A DNA stretch of 64,000 bases from Isoetes taiwanensis (Eukaryota; Streptophyta; Lycopodiopsida; Isoetales; Isoetaceae): contig JAJEKV010000159.1 in NCBI GenBank assembly GCA_021234155.1, positions 699,018 through 763,017 on the forward strand. The letters are read 5' to 3'. The notes under the pieces are model-generated. The model was not told the origin of the DNA. It was given only the letters and a program-made list of their open reading frames with translations, and did not search any database. The translations under genes and the position numbers were made by a program. Below are positions 10,321 through 21,408 of this stretch, piece after piece (the first letter of the stretch is position 1; each line of letters begins with the position of its first letter).

Positions 10321-10695
10321 GGACTGGTTTCTTCAGCACTTTTCTTATGTGTCGGTGCTTTATATGACCGACATAGGACCCGACTTGTTAAACATCATGG
10401 AGGGTTAGTCAGCACCACGTTAATTCCTCTCACCATTCCCTCATCTTTCACTCCAGCCAATACGAGTTTACCTGGCACTAGCAGCCCTATTGGGGAATCC
10501 CCTGTTTTAGTAGGAGCTTCCGAAAGAAATAGCTTAGTGGCCGCATTAGCAGCACTTGGGATGATTTTAGGCGCAGCCCATCTTCCCCGGCCATATAATC
10601 GTGTGGTTCCTGGTAATTTCAAACCCAACTCACCCCAGAAATTCTCCGATTCAAATAGAAGAGAAGTCCCAATATTTCTATCTTCCATCGTCGGA
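10321..10695 (+). pseudogene. nad4: Nuclear copy of mitochondrial nad4 (NADH dehydrogenase subunit 4), unedited
   Basis: NAD4 is a proton-pumping membrane subunit of mitochondrial complex I. A single 125-codon frame without stops matches its C-terminal third: GLVSSALFLCVGALYDRH, RTRLVK, GGLVST, ANTSLPGTSS, then RNSLVAALAALGMILGAA, YNRVV, GNFKPN, KFSD, NRREV. Mismatches to the conserved protein are nearly all reversals of C-to-U editing: H for Y (KHHGG), T for M (ACG), P or S for F/L (TIPSSFTPAN, SPIGESP), R for W and P for L (HLPRPYN), P for F (VVPGN), S for L (SDSN). About twenty codons would be edited. The match stops after IVG at about codon 467, where nad4i1399 lies in many plants. The next bases, GGGGCGACCG, resemble a group II intron start. 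The copy therefore came from genomic mtDNA, not edited cDNA. Confidence 0.9.
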
Positions 10696-11200
10696 GGGGC
10701 GACCGTTGAACCACCAATGCAATCATTGTCGGATTAGCTAGATGTTCTTGTTTCTTCGCAAAAGAAAGCAAAGCTAGCTCCTCGTCTCCGAAGGACCGTC
10801 AAATGGGTTACTCGTGAATGCGAAACCAAGCGTATCATCCCCACCATACATACTCCGAGTAGTGTGGCGGACGCTCCGAGAAGCTGATGATGGAAGCACA
10901 ACTGGGTTCTTTATGTCTCTTACTCTTCTTAGTTGAACATGGGAGTCTTTGGTAGTGCCGGCGAACCGGAGAAGATGATCCGGGACGGAGGATGGGGGTC
11001 CGTGTGGCGAAAATCCATTGGCTGGGTTATTTCAAAGGGAATTTTTCCTTTGCATGATCGTGTGCAGTCCGAGACTGCCGGATCTGCATCAGAGGGCCGA
11101 ATCCAGCAAAAGGCTGGATATTTCGAGCTGAGTAAAAGGTTGAAGCCTAAATATCTCCTAATCTTAGACTCAAATCCTCCCAAAATCGTTGTGCTTTTCA
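10696..11200 (+). other. Higher-GC sequence adjoining nad4, possibly mitochondrial intron or spacer
   Basis: This stretch is visibly richer in G and C than the flanks and continues directly from the nad4 exon end. It begins GGGGCGACCGTTGAACC, which is compatible with the 5' end of a group II intron. The long frame at 10933-11256 matches nothing I recognise. The boundary where nuclear sequence resumes is uncertain; it lies before the TATATAAG at 11219. Confidence 0.35.
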
Positions 11201-11570
11201 AGAACACCCTCAATCCCTTATATAAGCAACCTAGAGAAGAACTGACTCTTGTATGAATCCTGGATCTAGTACTGTTTGGTTCCGAATCTTCCTCCTTGGC
11301 TATCTAGAGGCTATTTCGTCCTCTTTGGGGTTATTCCCAAAGCTTCTGTAGTGATTTGGGAATCATCCATTGTTTTTTTAATGCGCTCTTGGTTTTAGCA
11401 AAGATCAAGCATTGACAAAGATAAGTTCTTGTGTTAGAACTTGTTGAAGCTAGGTTTCAAACTTATCCAGGGGATTAGTTATCAATTGTACGTGGGGAGT
11501 TCTGGGAACTCAAGGCTGCGGGAAACTCGGGGAGTTCAAGGTGGTGCAACTGATCGTACTTTTTGTAGGT
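11201..11570 (+). promoter_or_regulatory. Possible LTR promoter/R-U5 portion
   Basis: CTTATATAAGC at 11217-11227 is a good TATA box, followed by unstructured leader-like sequence. Together with the LTR start at 10061 it could be the distal part of the same LTR, split by the mitochondrial insertion. No primer-binding site follows, so this is tentative. Confidence 0.3.
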
Positions 11571-11576
11571 TTTGAC

Positions 11577-13262
11577 ACCACATTGGAGCGATGTTTTGGG
11601 AGAAGACGCACATGAAGGCTTTGTGTTCGAAAAGCTTTCCTTAAAACATATGATTTCATGTTGAATGCAAGAAATTTAAATGCGAGTCAATTTTGTAATT
11701 GATCCCACCTTCAGCTTGTAGACGATTAAATAATAAAAAGCTCTTCTCAAGGACAAGAAGGCCCAATACATTGCATAGCATCAGCAGAAAATGTTCTATC
11801 TCGTTGATTGTCAACCTATAGCATTTCGGAGAAGAGTACTGCAGAAAACTATGCAGCTTGGGAACATCTCTTGGGTGTAGTACTTGATGCAGCTTTACGA
11901 TCCTAACAGGTCAATGAGATACAGACACAGAGAGGCCCATTATTAATTATAATAGAGGCAGCTATCGCTAAAAGCTGCAAAATTTCACGTAACAACAAGG
12001 CATAAATTTAAATAGCATGCTCGTAGAACTGCTAAAGTGGGTTGGACCATATATTATCCCCGTCCTGGCTGGTTTGTTCAATAGAGCACTTCAAAAAGGA
12101 TCACTCCCCCAATGGATCGTCAGTAGAATGGTTCCAATTCATAAGCAGACGGTCCTCATTGCCCCGCCAACTACGTATAACATGGTCAGCTCATTGTTGG
12201 CAAAATAGCTCATCGAAATTCTTGAGCATCCATTGATGGTATGGGGAGAGGAAATAGAGTTACGTGCACTTACACAGGCAGGTTCAGGCCTAAACACTCA
12301 ATTATAGATCATAACTTTACATTCCAAACGTTGATAGAGAAAAACAGAAATAAATGGCAAGATTTGTATTGATGTTTTCTGGATTCGGCGAAGGCTTTTG
12401 GCATGGTGCCTAGGGAGAAGCTATTGGAAAGATTAATGCAGTTAGGAGTCCTTCAGGAGTGGCAGAATGTAGTGTATAGATTATCGAAGCATGCTCAACT
12501 CGAAGCCCAACATTAAGCCAACTTATCAACAATAGTTTTAATGTTATTTGAACTATATATTAAACAACTGAGGCTCAACATGGAGATGGAGTTCACTATA
12601 TCATTTGCATCTCATATACGCAAATGATATAGATCTCTTAGCTTACATCCCCAACAAGTATATAGCAGCAATTGGATGCACTAAGTACTTTCTATCAGGA
12701 CACTGTAATATGCATCAATTTGGCCAACACCAAGGTGCTTTTGATATCGTCTTCATGTCAACAGAGTCTTGCTTCACTTATCAGGGTCAAAATATGGAAA
12801 TGGTGTAGGTGTGCATAGGTGCACATCGCTTTAGAATTGGGACAAACAGATTTGCCTGGGAAGAGCGAGAAAACAGGATCTGAGAACATTGCCAACTGGG
12901 TCTTATTGAAAATGAGTGTCACACTTTCAGAACTACCCAGCATTTGGGCTTACTAGGACATGATATACCGAGTTGTTTACACCAACCAACTGCTACATGT
13001 GTTGTTGCAAGCCACTTGAGTAGGGGTACTAGTATCATATCTCAAGAGGTACTAGATCTCAAGAGGTGCTAGACATGCCGAGCTCAATTGTATCCTTCAT
13101 AACTACATTAACGTGCACAAATATACAATTTATCAGCGAGTTCTGCAAAGGTTGGGGCGAGGGTTTATAGATCCTGGATAGTAATAAATCTAATGTGTTC
13201 TTTATTAGACTCCTATAGGTCTCCATGGACAATAAAATTTAAATCAATTCAATTCAATTCTC
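11577..13262 (+). mobile_element. LINE family A, copy 1 (5'-truncated, decayed)
   Basis: Fragments of a non-LTR retrotransposon ORF2 occur in order and align with the better copy at 35-39.6 kb. A linker region begins near 11590. The RT fingers segment at 12017-12208 reads ELLKWVGPY...LFNRALQKGSLPQWIVSRMVPIHK. Motif A near 12380 reads LDSAKAFGMVPRE. Motif C at 12610 reads LIYANDIDLLAY, where the catalytic YADD is YAND, a change that would abolish polymerase activity. Several stops and frameshifts separate these blocks. The 3' end has GGTCTCCATGGACAATAAAA and then (AATTC)3 at 13243-13260, matching the 3' UTR end of the other copies apart from the tail unit. The endonuclease is missing. Confidence 0.8.
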
Positions 13263-13569
13263 TTTGTGCAACTTGGACTTGCAAAGTGACATGCCATACC
13301 CATTTGTCATATGTGCTTCTAAGCTGAAACGTACACCAGCTATAGCTCACGGTTAATAAAATAGTAGTGCTTTATGGAGAGATAGCCACAAGACAATCAA
13401 CTTATATAAGGAGTTGTCTGCCAATTTGCTATAACAAGAAAGGGTCTCTGTGAAGCAAATCTAGCACCACAACAATCACCGACGGAGTAAAAGTAAAAAC
13501 ATAGGAAAGATCTTGCTCCTTGGTAGGAAGCCAAACAACAAGACTTGAATCGTACTTTTAATGAGATAA

Positions 13570-14430
13570 GACATAATATTGAATTGAATTGAATTAAAAA
13601 TTTTAATGTCATCAACGAATCCTGAAAACCTACAAGGTGCGAGCACTGCTTCAAATGCCTGAGATTTACATTGTTTATTTTGCAGGCGACTGGCAAGACA
13701 GTCTTAGATTCAAGGAAGTGATGAAAAAAACCCACTCCTCACATTGTGAGTGGGAAAAATCACCCTGCTCTCCTCTATTTACTCGATATGTATCCACCTT
13801 ATGGTGTCTTCATCCTAGAAGATGTCATCAGTCCTCGAAGTCGCTTAAAAAAGTTCTTTGTATCTGCATTCATGTTCCTCCAAAATTTTCCTTAACATTG
13901 CTGTCGTTCAGACTGCTTTTATTACCCGTCCCCTTGTCCAATGATAGTACCCAGTCCACTTGCTCCCATTTTCTTCTTATTCCACTATAAGCAGGGCATC
14001 TATTCCATATGTGCCTCTCATCCTTAATTTCCTCCATGGCACAAAGCCTGCACAACCTGCTTGCCTCGGGGTCATTAGTTTTTTCCACCTCCCTATCTCT
14101 ATCAGCAGTTTGTGGCACCCGGTTCGAAATCTGCAAAAGTGTTATCCTAGTCCTCTTTGTTTGATTGCTATCTGTATATATCATCTGCCCTATACTCCCT
14201 TCCGGGTTCATGCTTTCCTATATAATCCTAGTTTCTTGTCCGGCTGCATTTCAATCCGTTTTCTCACCATCCTGTCCCTCTGATGCAAGATGGCTGCCCA
14301 CTTTTGCAACTTCATGTCCGTGAGTATGGCCACTAGAGGGTAGTCAGGTTGTTGGGCTCCATGGTAACTCACCCTGATGATGTGTACGGGCATATGGAAC
14401 GTCATCCTGGCAAGGATCAGCGTCTGGAGT
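13570..14430 (-). mobile_element. LINE 3' fragment, minus strand, with C-terminal zinc-knuckle region
   Basis: On the minus strand the frame at 14211-13870 contains SRLCRLCAMEEIKDERHIWNRCPAY, the C-x2-C...H...C pattern of the C-terminal zf-RVT domain of plant LINE ORF2 proteins. It is preceded (14405-14208) by a basic segment with WAAILHQRDRMVRKRIE. The 3' end is marked by an (AATTC)n tail, seen on the plus strand as repeated GAATT at about 13580-13598. The reverse transcriptase core is not present, so this is a 5'-truncated copy. Its relation to family A is unclear. Confidence 0.6.
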
Positions 14431-14907
14431 CAGTTCATGAGGTTTTCCCCTGCTTGTTCTTTGAGGCCGCGTACCACCACATTATGGCCCCTACTTCTCC
14501 GTTTCTAGAGCTCTCTGATGATCGGATCAATGCTGCGATAGGTGCTATGCACGGATGGTGAAAGTATGGCTCTAAGGACACAAAAGGCTATGGCTATCTC
14601 AGTAGTATTAAGATAGAGATAGCATTTGTCTAGTTAATTCAAGGGATGAAGCTTAGACTTCATTGCTTGTTCACTTGCATCTTCAAAGGAGGAGCTTAAA
14701 GGGGTACCATGGTCTGGAAAAATAAGATAACGTGTTAGGAGAATCATTCATAATGGTATTGTTCTCCGCACACCTCCACGTTCGGGTACCTTGTACTATA
14801 TTTTCTATACCTAATCCATAAAGAGAACATTTATTGTGATCATACTTCCTACTCAATCTAAAAAGGATCCATAAGAAGATCTACCATTTTATTTATTCTA
14901 ACTTACA

Positions 14908-15023
14908 GAAAGAAGAAGAAGAAGAAAGAGGAGGAGGAGGAGGAGGAGGAGGAGGAGGAGGAGGAGGAGGAGGAGGAGGAGGAGGAGGAGGAGGAGGAGG
15001 AGGAGGAGGAGGAGAAGAAGAGA
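14908..15023. repeat. (GAA)n/(GAG)n microsatellite
   Basis: About 115 bp: a short GAA run, then some thirty GAG/AGG units, then GAAGAAGAG. On the minus strand it is preceded by TTTAAAAAGAATATTC, similar to the LINE 3' end next to the (GAA)n tract at 17.8 kb. It may therefore also be an expanded retroelement tail. The polyproline frame across it is spurious. Confidence 0.9.
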
Positions 15024-17770
15024 ATATTCTTTTTAAATCTTCATATAATTGAAATTGTGATGGAAGAACTTTGCAAGAATGCAAAGATACAAGTTGAACT
15101 ACTAGATCTATTGGGCACATGTTGTCATTTGGCTTTGATTCTTCAAATTGTTGAAAGATGGTATTCTATAATGGACATATGACATGACGTCTATGACATA
15201 TGAAAGAAGCATGCAAAAGTGTATAATGCAAGTTGGATGAATATCCCTAGTTATGGAGATTGTTGAACTACTTCCCATAGATAGAAATATGGGATTTTAC
15301 ATTTAGTGCTGAATTATTTTGGCAAGGAATGTATGTTGGGTAATGTACATAATAGAATTTGAGCATAGGGCATATGAGCATATGTGTATACCTTAAAAGG
15401 GACCATGCTAAGATGCAAAAAAGCAAATATAACTATAAATGATTCAAATTACCTCCTTAAATGCTAAACTATAAGAATAATAAAATGCATAAAGGCATAA
15501 ATGCAAGCTTGTTTTTATCTTTTGATGCACACAAGCATTTATGGCACATTAAATGACTCTTGAAGGTTTCAAAAAGATATCGTACTATATGTGCTTTTTA
15601 GCTAAGTGGTCCAATGAAGGGTTAAGATATTCCAATCGTGACCTCCTTGATGTGAAAAGTGTAGATAACTTAAAAGGCAATGAAACTAAAGTTTATTTTA
15701 CTTAGTCTTGAAATGACTACGAAACCCTATTTCGTTTTTGCATTTGGGGTTCACATGTAGTTGCCGTATACTCTGTGTTGGCGCCAATATGGCTGCATAT
15801 AGATGGCCGGATTCAGAGCATAAACGGCATGGCTTATGGCCGCAAATAGATGGCCAGATTCAGAGCATAAACGGCCTTGCACGAATAGCAAAGGCCTTCA
15901 TGTCATTTGTGATGGATTTTTCTATGAAAACTATGGACTTTTCTACATCGTCCAGCAATAGATGCGGCTATGCTTGGCGCCAAAAACGGCTGGCCATAGA
16001 ACTTGGTCGGATCTGTATTGTAGCAGATTAGAAGATGTTCTGGTGGAGCTCTGCCAGAAAATAATGGTGCCCTAGGCAAGATACGAATCTGGAATCCAGC
16101 TTATCTGTTTAAATATTGAGGTTTGTGCTTTGATTACAAGCAGATTTTCATGCTTCAATACAAAGAAGTTCTTTGTTGCTAGCCTTGGCAAGCTATGCCG
16201 ATGCTCTAAAATATGTCTTTTTTGTTCTTACTGTTTTACACAGAGCTAAATGTAACGGATGCATGTCTTACAGGTTTTGGCACTTAGAGCACTTGCTCTG
16301 TTAAAAATTGATGGCAATACATACTAGTAGGCAACACATCAGGAGGCCATGCAGGGCTACCGATTGTGCTAGTTATGACAGAGATATCAAATCGATTCCA
16401 TAAGCTGGATGCCTGCTGTGCATACTGTGGAATTCTTGGTAGTTGCAGCTACAGAAAGCTCATATTTTTATAGATGGCTCATAGAAATGCATACTTGAAC
16501 TGTTGGCTGATATGCCAGGAAGTAGAGCATCGGGTCGCATAATGACCAGGTACAACCATGCCTTAATGTCTTGATGCAAAATGTAGTTTGTTTCCTGGTT
16601 TCTTAAAATTCGAATTTGAGAATATGGCAAAATAACAGGCTTATAGTCCAAGAATCTGGGTGCTCTAGCTCCTATATATGCATTCACATCTTAATAGAAT
16701 CCAGGTGGACACCTGTTACTGGCAGTCCGCAAGAAGGGATCTGGTCAGATGTTTTGATGATTCTATTTCGGCAGGAGCTCTGCATGTGGAGCGTAAATAT
16801 TCAGGTCAGCTTATGCTTTCTTGAGTTTTTATAACAGGAATCTTTTGGTATGCCACTTGATCATATCCTAAGAAAAATGCATTGCTCAAAATATGAGGAT
16901 ATGATATATGTACGAAAAGAGGAGCTGGTAGTTCACAAATTCCTTGTACTTTCTCATTTGTAAGATGGACAGATAATCTAATGTCTCTTAAGCGTGATGC
17001 TAATAAATGGAATTTCAAGGCAGTGATAGATATGGAAAGCTTAAAATGTTAAACGTACTATGCTTCATGTTAACAAACTGATTATGATATCTGAACTCCA
17101 TACTATAGACTTGAGTATCAAGATTACCAGCTAGATTTGGGGCTAAGATATTAGTTCTCGTCTAATGGTAATGCTTGAGATCAATTGAAAAACATATAAT
17201 GCTATGAATGTTACCATTCCAGTTTCCTTTCCCTTCTTGTTAAATGTTCACCTCAGGGCAAAAGGATACAATTGGTGATCAGTGATAAACTGAGAGACCC
17301 AATGTACCTTTTTGCCCATTTACCGTTTTCACGCTAATTGTGTATTGATTGGTCGCAGTGCGGGTTCTCTCCTCTAATTGTCTCCATTTTGTCATTAGAG
17401 TTGGCGCTAACGGAAGAGGATGGAAAATGCTACATCAAGATTCAAAGTTTACTTTACACTTCATCTTCGTCAGATTCAAAACTTCATAGTTGTAAGATTT
17501 AAGTTTATAGTTGTAAGATTGATTACTTTATACTTTCAAATTCAAAAACGTTCAAATTGGATATGCTAATATAGAAATGATGATATGAATTATTTTACAC
17601 AAGATTTTTATTTTTGGATATATTTTTCAATATAGTAAATTATATGGGCTAAGGTTTGTAGAGTGCCTGATGTGGCCTGGCCTAAAAAACCAGGGTGGAT
17701 ATTGGGATAAGTGATCTTGCCTTGAACAAGGTTCTTTTAATGTAATTGTTTGCATAACTGTGACTGTAGT
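15024..17770. other. Intergenic DNA, no gene recognised
   Basis: No coding similarity could be supported. It contains a 47-bp tandem duplication at 15797-15875 (AGATGGCCRGATTCAGAGC twice; the copies differ as CCGG versus CCAG). Confidence 0.45.
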
Positions 17771-17776
17771 CTTGGC

Positions 17777-17905
17777 AAGAAGAAGAAGAAGAAGAAGAAG
17801 AAGAAGAAGAAGAAGAAGAAGAAGAAGAAGAAGAAGAAGAAGAAGAAGAAGAAGAAGAAGAAGAAGAAGAAGAAGAAGAAGAAGAAGAAGAAGAAGAAGA
17901 AGAGA
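17777..17905. repeat. (GAA)n microsatellite, about 130 bp
   Basis: Over forty uninterrupted GAA/AAG units end in GAATAGAATAGAATA. On the minus strand this is (ATTCT)3 followed by (TTC)n. It directly follows a 3' UTR end shared with LINE family A, so the repeat looks like an expanded LINE tail. The polyleucine frame is an artefact. Confidence 0.9.
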
Positions 17906-17950
17906 ATAGAATAGAATATATTTTTTAACGTCCACGGAGAAACATATGAT
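17903..17950 (-). mobile_element. Short LINE family A 3'-end stub (minus strand)
   Basis: The minus strand reads TCTCCGTGGACGTTAAAAAA then TATATTCTATTCTATTCTC. Compare the end of the full LINE at 39.56 kb: GGTCCGTGGACGCTAAAAAA then (TCTAT)n. Only a few tens of bases of LINE body are recognisable, so this would be an extremely 5'-truncated insertion. Confidence 0.6.
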
Positions 17951-19830
17951 CCACATCATGGAAATAAAATGGGAGAGAAATATTGTGTTCTTCGATGGGG
18001 AGTTGATATTAATATCACTGGGTTGAATGAGTTGATGGGCCAAAATATGAGTTGAATTTGAGTACATATAAAGAATAAACACAAGAACATGCATTATGAA
18101 AACAAATATCGGAGTATACAATAATTGATATTTGCAGGACTTTATGAGTTGAATGATGCTAGGTTAAGTGATGGAGTAATTTAAAGCATTTTAGAATGCG
18201 CAGCACCAACATCATGTTGTCCTATGTTTTCAATAGTATTATGTTTGCTACGCACGTAAGGTGCCAAGTCTCCCCCAAAAAAAAAAAAATGTTGGGGAGG
18301 GAGGGACAACAATAGTACAATATTTGAGAATGTTTGGCAAACTAGCTTTCTATTTTGAGGATATTCCAGAATGGTTGGAAGAAGTTATTATATCTAGGAA
18401 CATATTTTAAATTGTAGCATTATCCATGTTAACTCGACTAGTTAAACTCCCTATAGAGCAGGTCAAAACATTCTAGAATATTACTATTATTAGAACTTTA
18501 TTTCAGGAGTCAACCTACTCCATAAAGTGTTATATGATCGGTGAACAACATGTCTAGAAACTACTTATTTTTTAGATCTCAAAATAGTGCTAGACATTCT
18601 AGGTATGTTCGTCGGAGGTTAATGGTCCACTTTTTCATGTATCAAGAAGACTCCCACTAGAAATTCTAGAATGTTCTAGAGTGCTTTATGGGGTTGATTG
18701 TTACTTATTATACTACTCATCTTTTGGATCTTTTTCTAACCTAACGGTAGGTAAAAACCATTGTGTCTATCATCAAATGTAAAAATATGGCTTAGAAATT
18801 GGTAAAAAGCCCTATTCTTGTAATTATAAAAGACATAATGGGTGAGACTGTCTTCTTCCACTATCCTTTACTGAATTCTAATGGCTCTAATGGCAGTTTA
18901 AGGCTTTACCATAGATTGGTAGTTGATCAAATATTTGAAACTATAAAGATGGAATGGGCTATTGGAAATTGAAGATACATTTTTTGGTAGTATGATGCCT
19001 ATTTAAGGTATACGAGTGATAAGGTATACATAGAATAAAAGGAAAATGAACATTTCAATGGAAGATGTGTAAACGCACTCAGATAACAAGATCCTTTGAC
19101 GAGGGAAATGACGGCGCACTAAGCGAGTTATAACATAGAATAACTCAATCTGCTAGGAATCATGATAGATGTTAGTACCTACCTTTGATGTGTCCTATCG
19201 AGGTTACAAAAGCCATTCATGCAAATGTGGTAGAGATAACTTCTGCAATTGCATTGCGCCACGACATAGTGTTGACGTTCTCCATATAGTCAAAAGTGCC
19301 AGATGCACTAAGAAAGATCCAAAAATTGATCAATGCCAAATTCTCATTAATAAAGGCACTATTAAGCAGAATCGGTTAATTTTATATCAGTCAGGGCATA
19401 CATGCATGATATATTCTTGAAGTTTGCATTTTGTGGAAGATAAACAAAGGAGATATGTTGAAAACGTGACCATGATAGTGGTAAATTATGATAAGGTAAA
19501 CTAGAGAGAAAAAAAGGTCAAAAAGGGCGCCAGGACCTTTAGAGAAAACTATGTCCCATCTTCTGCACCACGGGTTCTTTACGAAAGGGCCGGAATACAT
19601 CCACCTTGTGCCAAAAACCCCATTTCAGACTTGGGTTCAGCTCGTATTTGTGGCAAATCGCCAATACCTAAGTAGATCTAATCGCCCATTTTTTTAGTTT
19701 TGCCCTCATCTGATCTCAAAACCAACTTTTCTAGATTGATCTGGCATTGCCCAATACCCAGTTTAGGTCCAAATTAGTTGCTGGCGATTAGGTCAACGCG
19801 GTCTTACTCTGGCTATGGTGATGTAGATTA
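17951..19830. other. AT-rich intergenic DNA, nothing recognised
   Basis: No gene, RNA or mobile element could be supported. The frame at 19169-19420 is cysteine-containing but matches nothing I know. Confidence 0.45.
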
Positions 19831-19831
19831 A

Positions 19832-21408
19832 GAAGAATCATTGGAACGGACGTTACTGGTGGTTAGGGAGGTTTTCGATTACAAGATCCCGCCTACAATG
19901 ATAAGCGAAGCTTGTAAGTATAGCGATGGCTGCAATTCGATAAGATTTGGTCTTGAAGATTAAGGGTGGTATCTTTGAAAGATAAATGTGAGATCAGATT
20001 GGAAAATTCAAATACTGGAGAACTCTTTGCTTGCTGTCATGTTCATCCTGGCCAAAGGGATGCTGCTGTTGGGACTGTTCGATTCTCAGACTGGATGATG
20101 GGCATGGGAAACATGCCTTCATAGAGCTTGGTTTTGCTAAAAGGAATGATGCTTTTAACTTTAATGTAACTTTATCTGATCATGAGAAGAATGTGAAGTG
20201 TGAGATGGATAAGGACCACGAAGAAGGTGACCAGGAGATGGCTTGGACACTTGAAGGTAAGAGTATTTTTTTAACTGCTGAGCTTATGGTGCTGATCATT
20301 CTAACATCCCATATTAATACAAATTTAATTTTAAAGGATAAATGGAGACTTTTCATTCGTATGTATCAAATTAACCTTAGATATGTCTTTTCAGTAGTGT
20401 CCCCATTGCTATACACAGATTTATTTTCTTGCAAATTTGAAATCCCTTTAACCTAGTACAAGTTAGTACATCAGATATTCGGGTCGACTTAGTAATTTGT
20501 GTCTGTTATCATGGATAGTTTATGAAGCATAGCGTTCAAATAGTTTATTTGGTGCAGCAACCTTATTAATAGATGCTTAAGTTATGGGATATGGTGGCTC
20601 CAGTACATATCACAAGAAAAGGAAATTCAGACCTATTTTCAAGCTCATGCGTGTCTTTTTTCGTTGTGCTTTGTAAGTTGAAAAGCTCTGTCCAGTGTAT
20701 TTCCTCCTAGAGGCATGGCACATCTGAGATTCGTAAACTGAGATGCTCAAACTCTTGTGTAAGAATTCTTTTCCAAAAAGGGTTGTCATAGTAGGAGAAG
20801 GCATTATTAAGGAATGAAACCTGCTTAAGGGCTAAGAATAAACCTAACTAGTACTTTCTTTTGTATGCTTTACATTAGATACCTTAATTCTGCTTGTATA
20901 AATTTATTGTTTTGCTAGCTTTCTGCTGTATTAACTGGCTCAAATTCTATCTTAAGGAGGGGGAAACCATGCGGATAAATGTAAATGTGAAGAACAAACC
21001 ATCCACAGGTTCTGGATTGGTGGTATCAGGTGCAAACACAAACATAGCAAGCACAGGAAGAATGAAAGCACCTCTTGCACCTCCTCCAGGTGGTGGAAGG
21101 ATCAGGTCGCCTCTTCCACCCCTCCAAATGACACAAAAAGTGGCCAAAAGTAGTGGAAGCCTCGCGGCCTATAGTAGCAGCCCTTCTGCATCTGTACCTG
21201 ACAGGAATACAAACTCAGGGAAATCAAGAGATCCATTTGCTGACCTTTCTGAACTTAAGGTATGTATTATCTTTTCTCTTTAAAATATGTCCATCTGCTC
21301 GACTGGGATCTGACAACTTCTATATTGCAGGTTGGATTGCCAAGCTCGGGCAAGTCTGGAAAAGATGCACCTGGAAGTGGTAGAGCTTCTGGTTGGGCAG
21401 CATTTTAA
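19832..21408 (+). pseudogene. NECAP-like (adaptin ear-binding coat-associated) gene copy, disrupted
   Basis: NECAP proteins bind AP-2 adaptors in clathrin-coated vesicle formation. Block 1 (19832-20256) reads EESLERTLLVVREVFDYKIPP, then after a frameshift near 19920 RWLQFDKIWS-stop-RLRVVSLKDKCEIRLENSNTGELFACCHVHPGQ. After a short deletion near 20075 (residues like SSRYFV missing) it reads LDDGHGKHAFIELGFAKRNDAFNFNVTLSDHEKNVK. It ends at GAAG|GTAAGA (20256). Block 2 (20951-21259) starts LKEGETMRINV, has a proline-rich APPPGG region and ends at AAG|GTATGT. Block 3 (21331-21408) follows TTGCAG and ends SGRASGWAAF-stop, the C-terminal WxxF ear-binding motif. The exon for the PAVN region is not seen. 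Blocks 2 and 3 are intact. One stop, two frame changes and no start codon argue for a pseudogene. Confidence 0.85.
20257..20950 (+). other. Intron region of the NECAP-like copy
   Basis: It lies between the donor at 20257 (GTAAGA) and block 2. A small exon expected here was not recognised. An acceptor could be the AG at about 20921 or at 20955-20956. Confidence 0.5.

Noticed and set aside
10395-10688. Minus-strand 97-codon ORF opposite nad4
   Set aside because: Shadow of the nad4 insertion on the other strand.
14893-15120. Minus-strand polyproline frame
   Set aside because: Translation of the (GAG)n microsatellite.
17627-18121. 164-codon minus-strand frame with a long leucine run
   Set aside because: It is the translation of the (GAA)n tract; no coding context.
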